Source: Nitriliruptorales bacterium
GTDB taxonomy: Bacteria; Actinomycetota; Nitriliruptoria; Euzebyales; Egibacteraceae
DNA: 7,820 bases
Reading direction: 5' to 3'
Assembly (NCBI GenBank): GCA_007119305.1
Contig: SKPY01000366.1
Coordinates: 1 to 7,820, forward strand
This document shows, in pieces, positions 6,397-7,820 of this stretch (within the stretch, counting starts at the first letter, position 1; each line of letters opens with the position of its first letter). Both the position numbers and the translations under genes were made by a program. A model generated the notes under the pieces. The model was not told the DNA's origin. It ran no database searches and saw nothing but the letters and a program-made list of their open reading frames with translations.

Positions 6397-7820
6397 ATGG
6401 ACTGGGACCTGCCGCACCCCTCGCGCCGCCAGCCGGTGCTGGCCGAGCACGTGGTCGCCACATCGCAGCCGCTCGCCGCGCAGGCGGGCCTGGAGATGCT
6501 GCGACGCGGGGGCAACGCTGTCGATGCGGCCGTCGCCGCGGCGGCCTGCCTCACCGTGGTCGAGCCGGTCGCCAACGGGATCGGCGGCGACGCCTTCGCC
6601 ATCGTCGCCGACGACGCCGGCGTCCACGCCCTCAACGCCTCCGGGCGAGCGCCCAGCGGCCTCGACCCCGAGCGCTTCCTCGACCGCGACGCCCTGCCGC
6701 TGCGCGGCTGGGACCCGGTGACCGTGCCGGGCGCCGTGTCCGCCTGGGCGGCGCTCACCTCACGCTTCGGTCGCCTCGATCTGCCGACCCTGCTGGAGCC
6801 CGCGGTGCGCTACGCGCGCCACGGCTGGGCCGTCGGCCCGGTCACGGCGTCCCTGTGGGCGCATGCCCCGGCGACGTTCGCCGGCTTCGACGACTTCGCC
6901 GCGGCGTTCCTGCCCGGGGGCCGGGCACCCCGCGCCGGGGAGCGCTTCGCGCTGCCCGCCCAGGCGGACACCCTGGAGCGCATCGGCGCGTCCCATGGCC
7001 AGGACTTCTACAGCGGCGAGCTCGCTGCGCGCAGCGACGCCCACGCGCGCGCCACCGGCGGCGCCCTGCGCGCCGACGACCTCGCCGCGCACGCCCCCGA
7101 ATGGGTGGAGACGCTCACGCTCGACGTCGCCGACGCCACGCTGCACGAGCTCCCACCGAACAGCCAGGGCCTCGCCGCGCTGCTCGCCCTCGGCATCCTG
7201 CGGCACACCGACGCCGCCGAACACGACCTGGACTCGCCCCACGCCGTGCACCTCGCGATCGAGGCCGTCAAGCTGGCCTTTGCCGACACCCACCGCCACG
7301 TCGCCGATCCGGCCGCGCTGGCCGTCGAGCCTCGCACGCTGCTCGACGACGTCTACCTCGGTGAGCGCGCACGGCTTATCGACCCCGAGCGGGCCGCTGA
7401 TCCGGGGCACGGGGTCCCCCGGGCGGGGGGGACCGTCTACCTGTGCGCCGGCGACAGCGAGGGGCTGGCGGTGAGCTTCATCCAGTCGAACTACTACGGG
7501 TTCGGCTCCGGCATCGTCGTGCCCGGCACGGGCATCGCCCTCCAGAACCGGGGTGCCGGGTTCAGCACCGAGCGTGGACACCCCAACGTCGTCGCCCCCG
7601 GCAAGCGGCCGTTCCACACGATCATCCCTGCCTTCCTGCGCCGGCCGGCCGGGGGGGACCTCGCGTTCGGGGTGATGGGGGGTCCCATGCAGCCGCAGGG
7701 CCACGTCCAGCTGCTCCTGCGCGTGCTGCGCGGCGCCAACCCGCAGGCCGCAGCCGACGCGCCCCGCTGGCGGGTGGAGGCCGGCCGGCGCGTGGTGTGC
7801 GAGGCGGGGCTGGGCGCCAC
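6397..7820 (+). CDS. Gamma-glutamyltransferase-family Ntn hydrolase (3' end cut by window)
   Basis: The frame stays open from the ATG at 6397 to the window end: 474 residues of a protein usually about 530 long. The family folds as one chain that cleaves itself before a threonine, which becomes the nucleophile of the small subunit. Family marks are VVATSQPLAAQAGLEMLRRG (19-38), GNAVDAAVAAA (39-49), GIGGDAF (61-67), SGRAP with the likely substrate-carboxylate Arg84, and SNYYGFGSG before QNRGAGF (383-389). MGGPMQPQGHVQLL is near the end of the visible part. The cleavage and nucleophile site is most likely Thr346, in GGTVYL (codon 7432-7434). There is no signal peptide, so the enzyme is probably cytoplasmic. 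Compared with E. coli GGT, residues that bind the gamma-glutamyl group appear changed (R385 and G388 in QNRGAGF; H407-T408 where Ser-Ser is expected). It resembles the YwrD-like branch whose substrates are poorly defined, so the name should be read as family membership, not proven glutathione hydrolysis. Confidence 0.88.
   Translation, partial: MDWDLPHPSRRQPVLAEHVVATSQPLAAQAGLEMLRRGGNAVDAAVAAAACLTVVEPVANGIGGDAFAIVADDAGVHALNASGRAPSGLDPERFLDRDALPLRGWDPVTVPGAVSAWAALTSRFGRLDLPTLLEPAVRYARHGWAVGPVTASLWAHAPATFAGFDDFAAAFLPGGRAPRAGERFALPAQADTLERIGASHGQDFYSGELAARSDAHARATGGALRADDLAAHAPEWVETLTLDVADATLHELPPNSQGLAALLALGILRHTDAAEHDLDSPHAVHLAIEAVKLAFADTHRHVADPAALAVEPRTLLDDVYLGERARLIDPERAADPGHGVPRAGGTVYLCAGDSEGLAVSFIQSNYYGFGSGIVVPGTGIALQNRGAGFSTERGHPNVVAPGKRPFHTIIPAFLRRPAGGDLAFGVMGGPMQPQGHVQLLLRVLRGANPQAAADAPRWRVEAGRRVVCEAGLGA

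Noticed and set aside
4486..6627. A 713-codon open frame on the minus strand opposite the second ABC gene and the start of the GGT-like gene.
   Set aside because: It is an antisense shadow created by the GC-rich third positions of the real genes. Its translation is low-complexity (Arg, Gly, His, Val, Asp-rich), shows no recognisable domain, and runs across a gene boundary, whereas the plus-strand frames carry complete ABC and Ntn-hydrolase motifs.
1..7820. Possibility of a novel defence, mobile or biosynthetic system across the window.
   Set aside because: All sizeable genes belong to known families, and gene order and composition are even. There are no integrase, transposase, toxin, CRISPR or direct-repeat signals. 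The interesting points are details within ordinary genes, not a new system.

Overview
The window is about 7.8 kb of very GC-rich DNA (my estimate is 70% or more), densely coded, with GTG starts, a 4-bp overlapping gene pair and TANNNT-type -10 boxes. These traits, plus an F420-dependent (luciferase-like) oxidoreductase, point to a high-GC actinobacterium, possibly one of the deep-branching lineages. I cannot name a genus from the sequence.

Layout. (1) 1-364, minus strand: the N-terminal third of a luciferase-like F420-dependent oxidoreductase, cut by the window edge. (2) 365-490: a 126-bp divergent intergenic region with a promoter-like element for ppk and a perfect 6-bp inverted repeat between its -35-like and -10-like boxes. 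(3) 491-2635, plus strand: polyphosphate kinase 1, complete, with both active-site histidines. (4) 2636-2731: a short intergenic region with a TACGCT -10 candidate. (5) 2732-4531 and 4528-6387: two half-size ABC exporters overlapping by 4 bp (GTGA). (6) 6397-7820: a gamma-glutamyltransferase-family Ntn hydrolase, truncated by the window end; its ATG lies six bases after a -10-like TAGGGT that contains the stop codon of the preceding gene.

How the genes fit together. The two ABC half-transporters almost certainly form one heterodimeric exporter. The first subunit has a degenerate catalytic set (Asp for the Walker B Glu, Tyr for the switch His) but a perfect LSGGQ. The second has the intact catalytic set (Glu, His) but an altered signature, LSVGE. 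The defects therefore fall in the same composite ATP site, leaving one consensus and one degenerate site, as in TAP1/TAP2. PPK1 makes polyphosphate from ATP. No sequence feature ties it functionally to the exporter or to the GGT-like enzyme.

I found no RNA gene, CRISPR array, mobile element or clear terminator, and no evidence of a wholly new system. The points worth a second look are the matched degeneracy of the exporter, the probable leaderless start of the GGT-like gene and its non-canonical active site, and the dyad in the ppk promoter.
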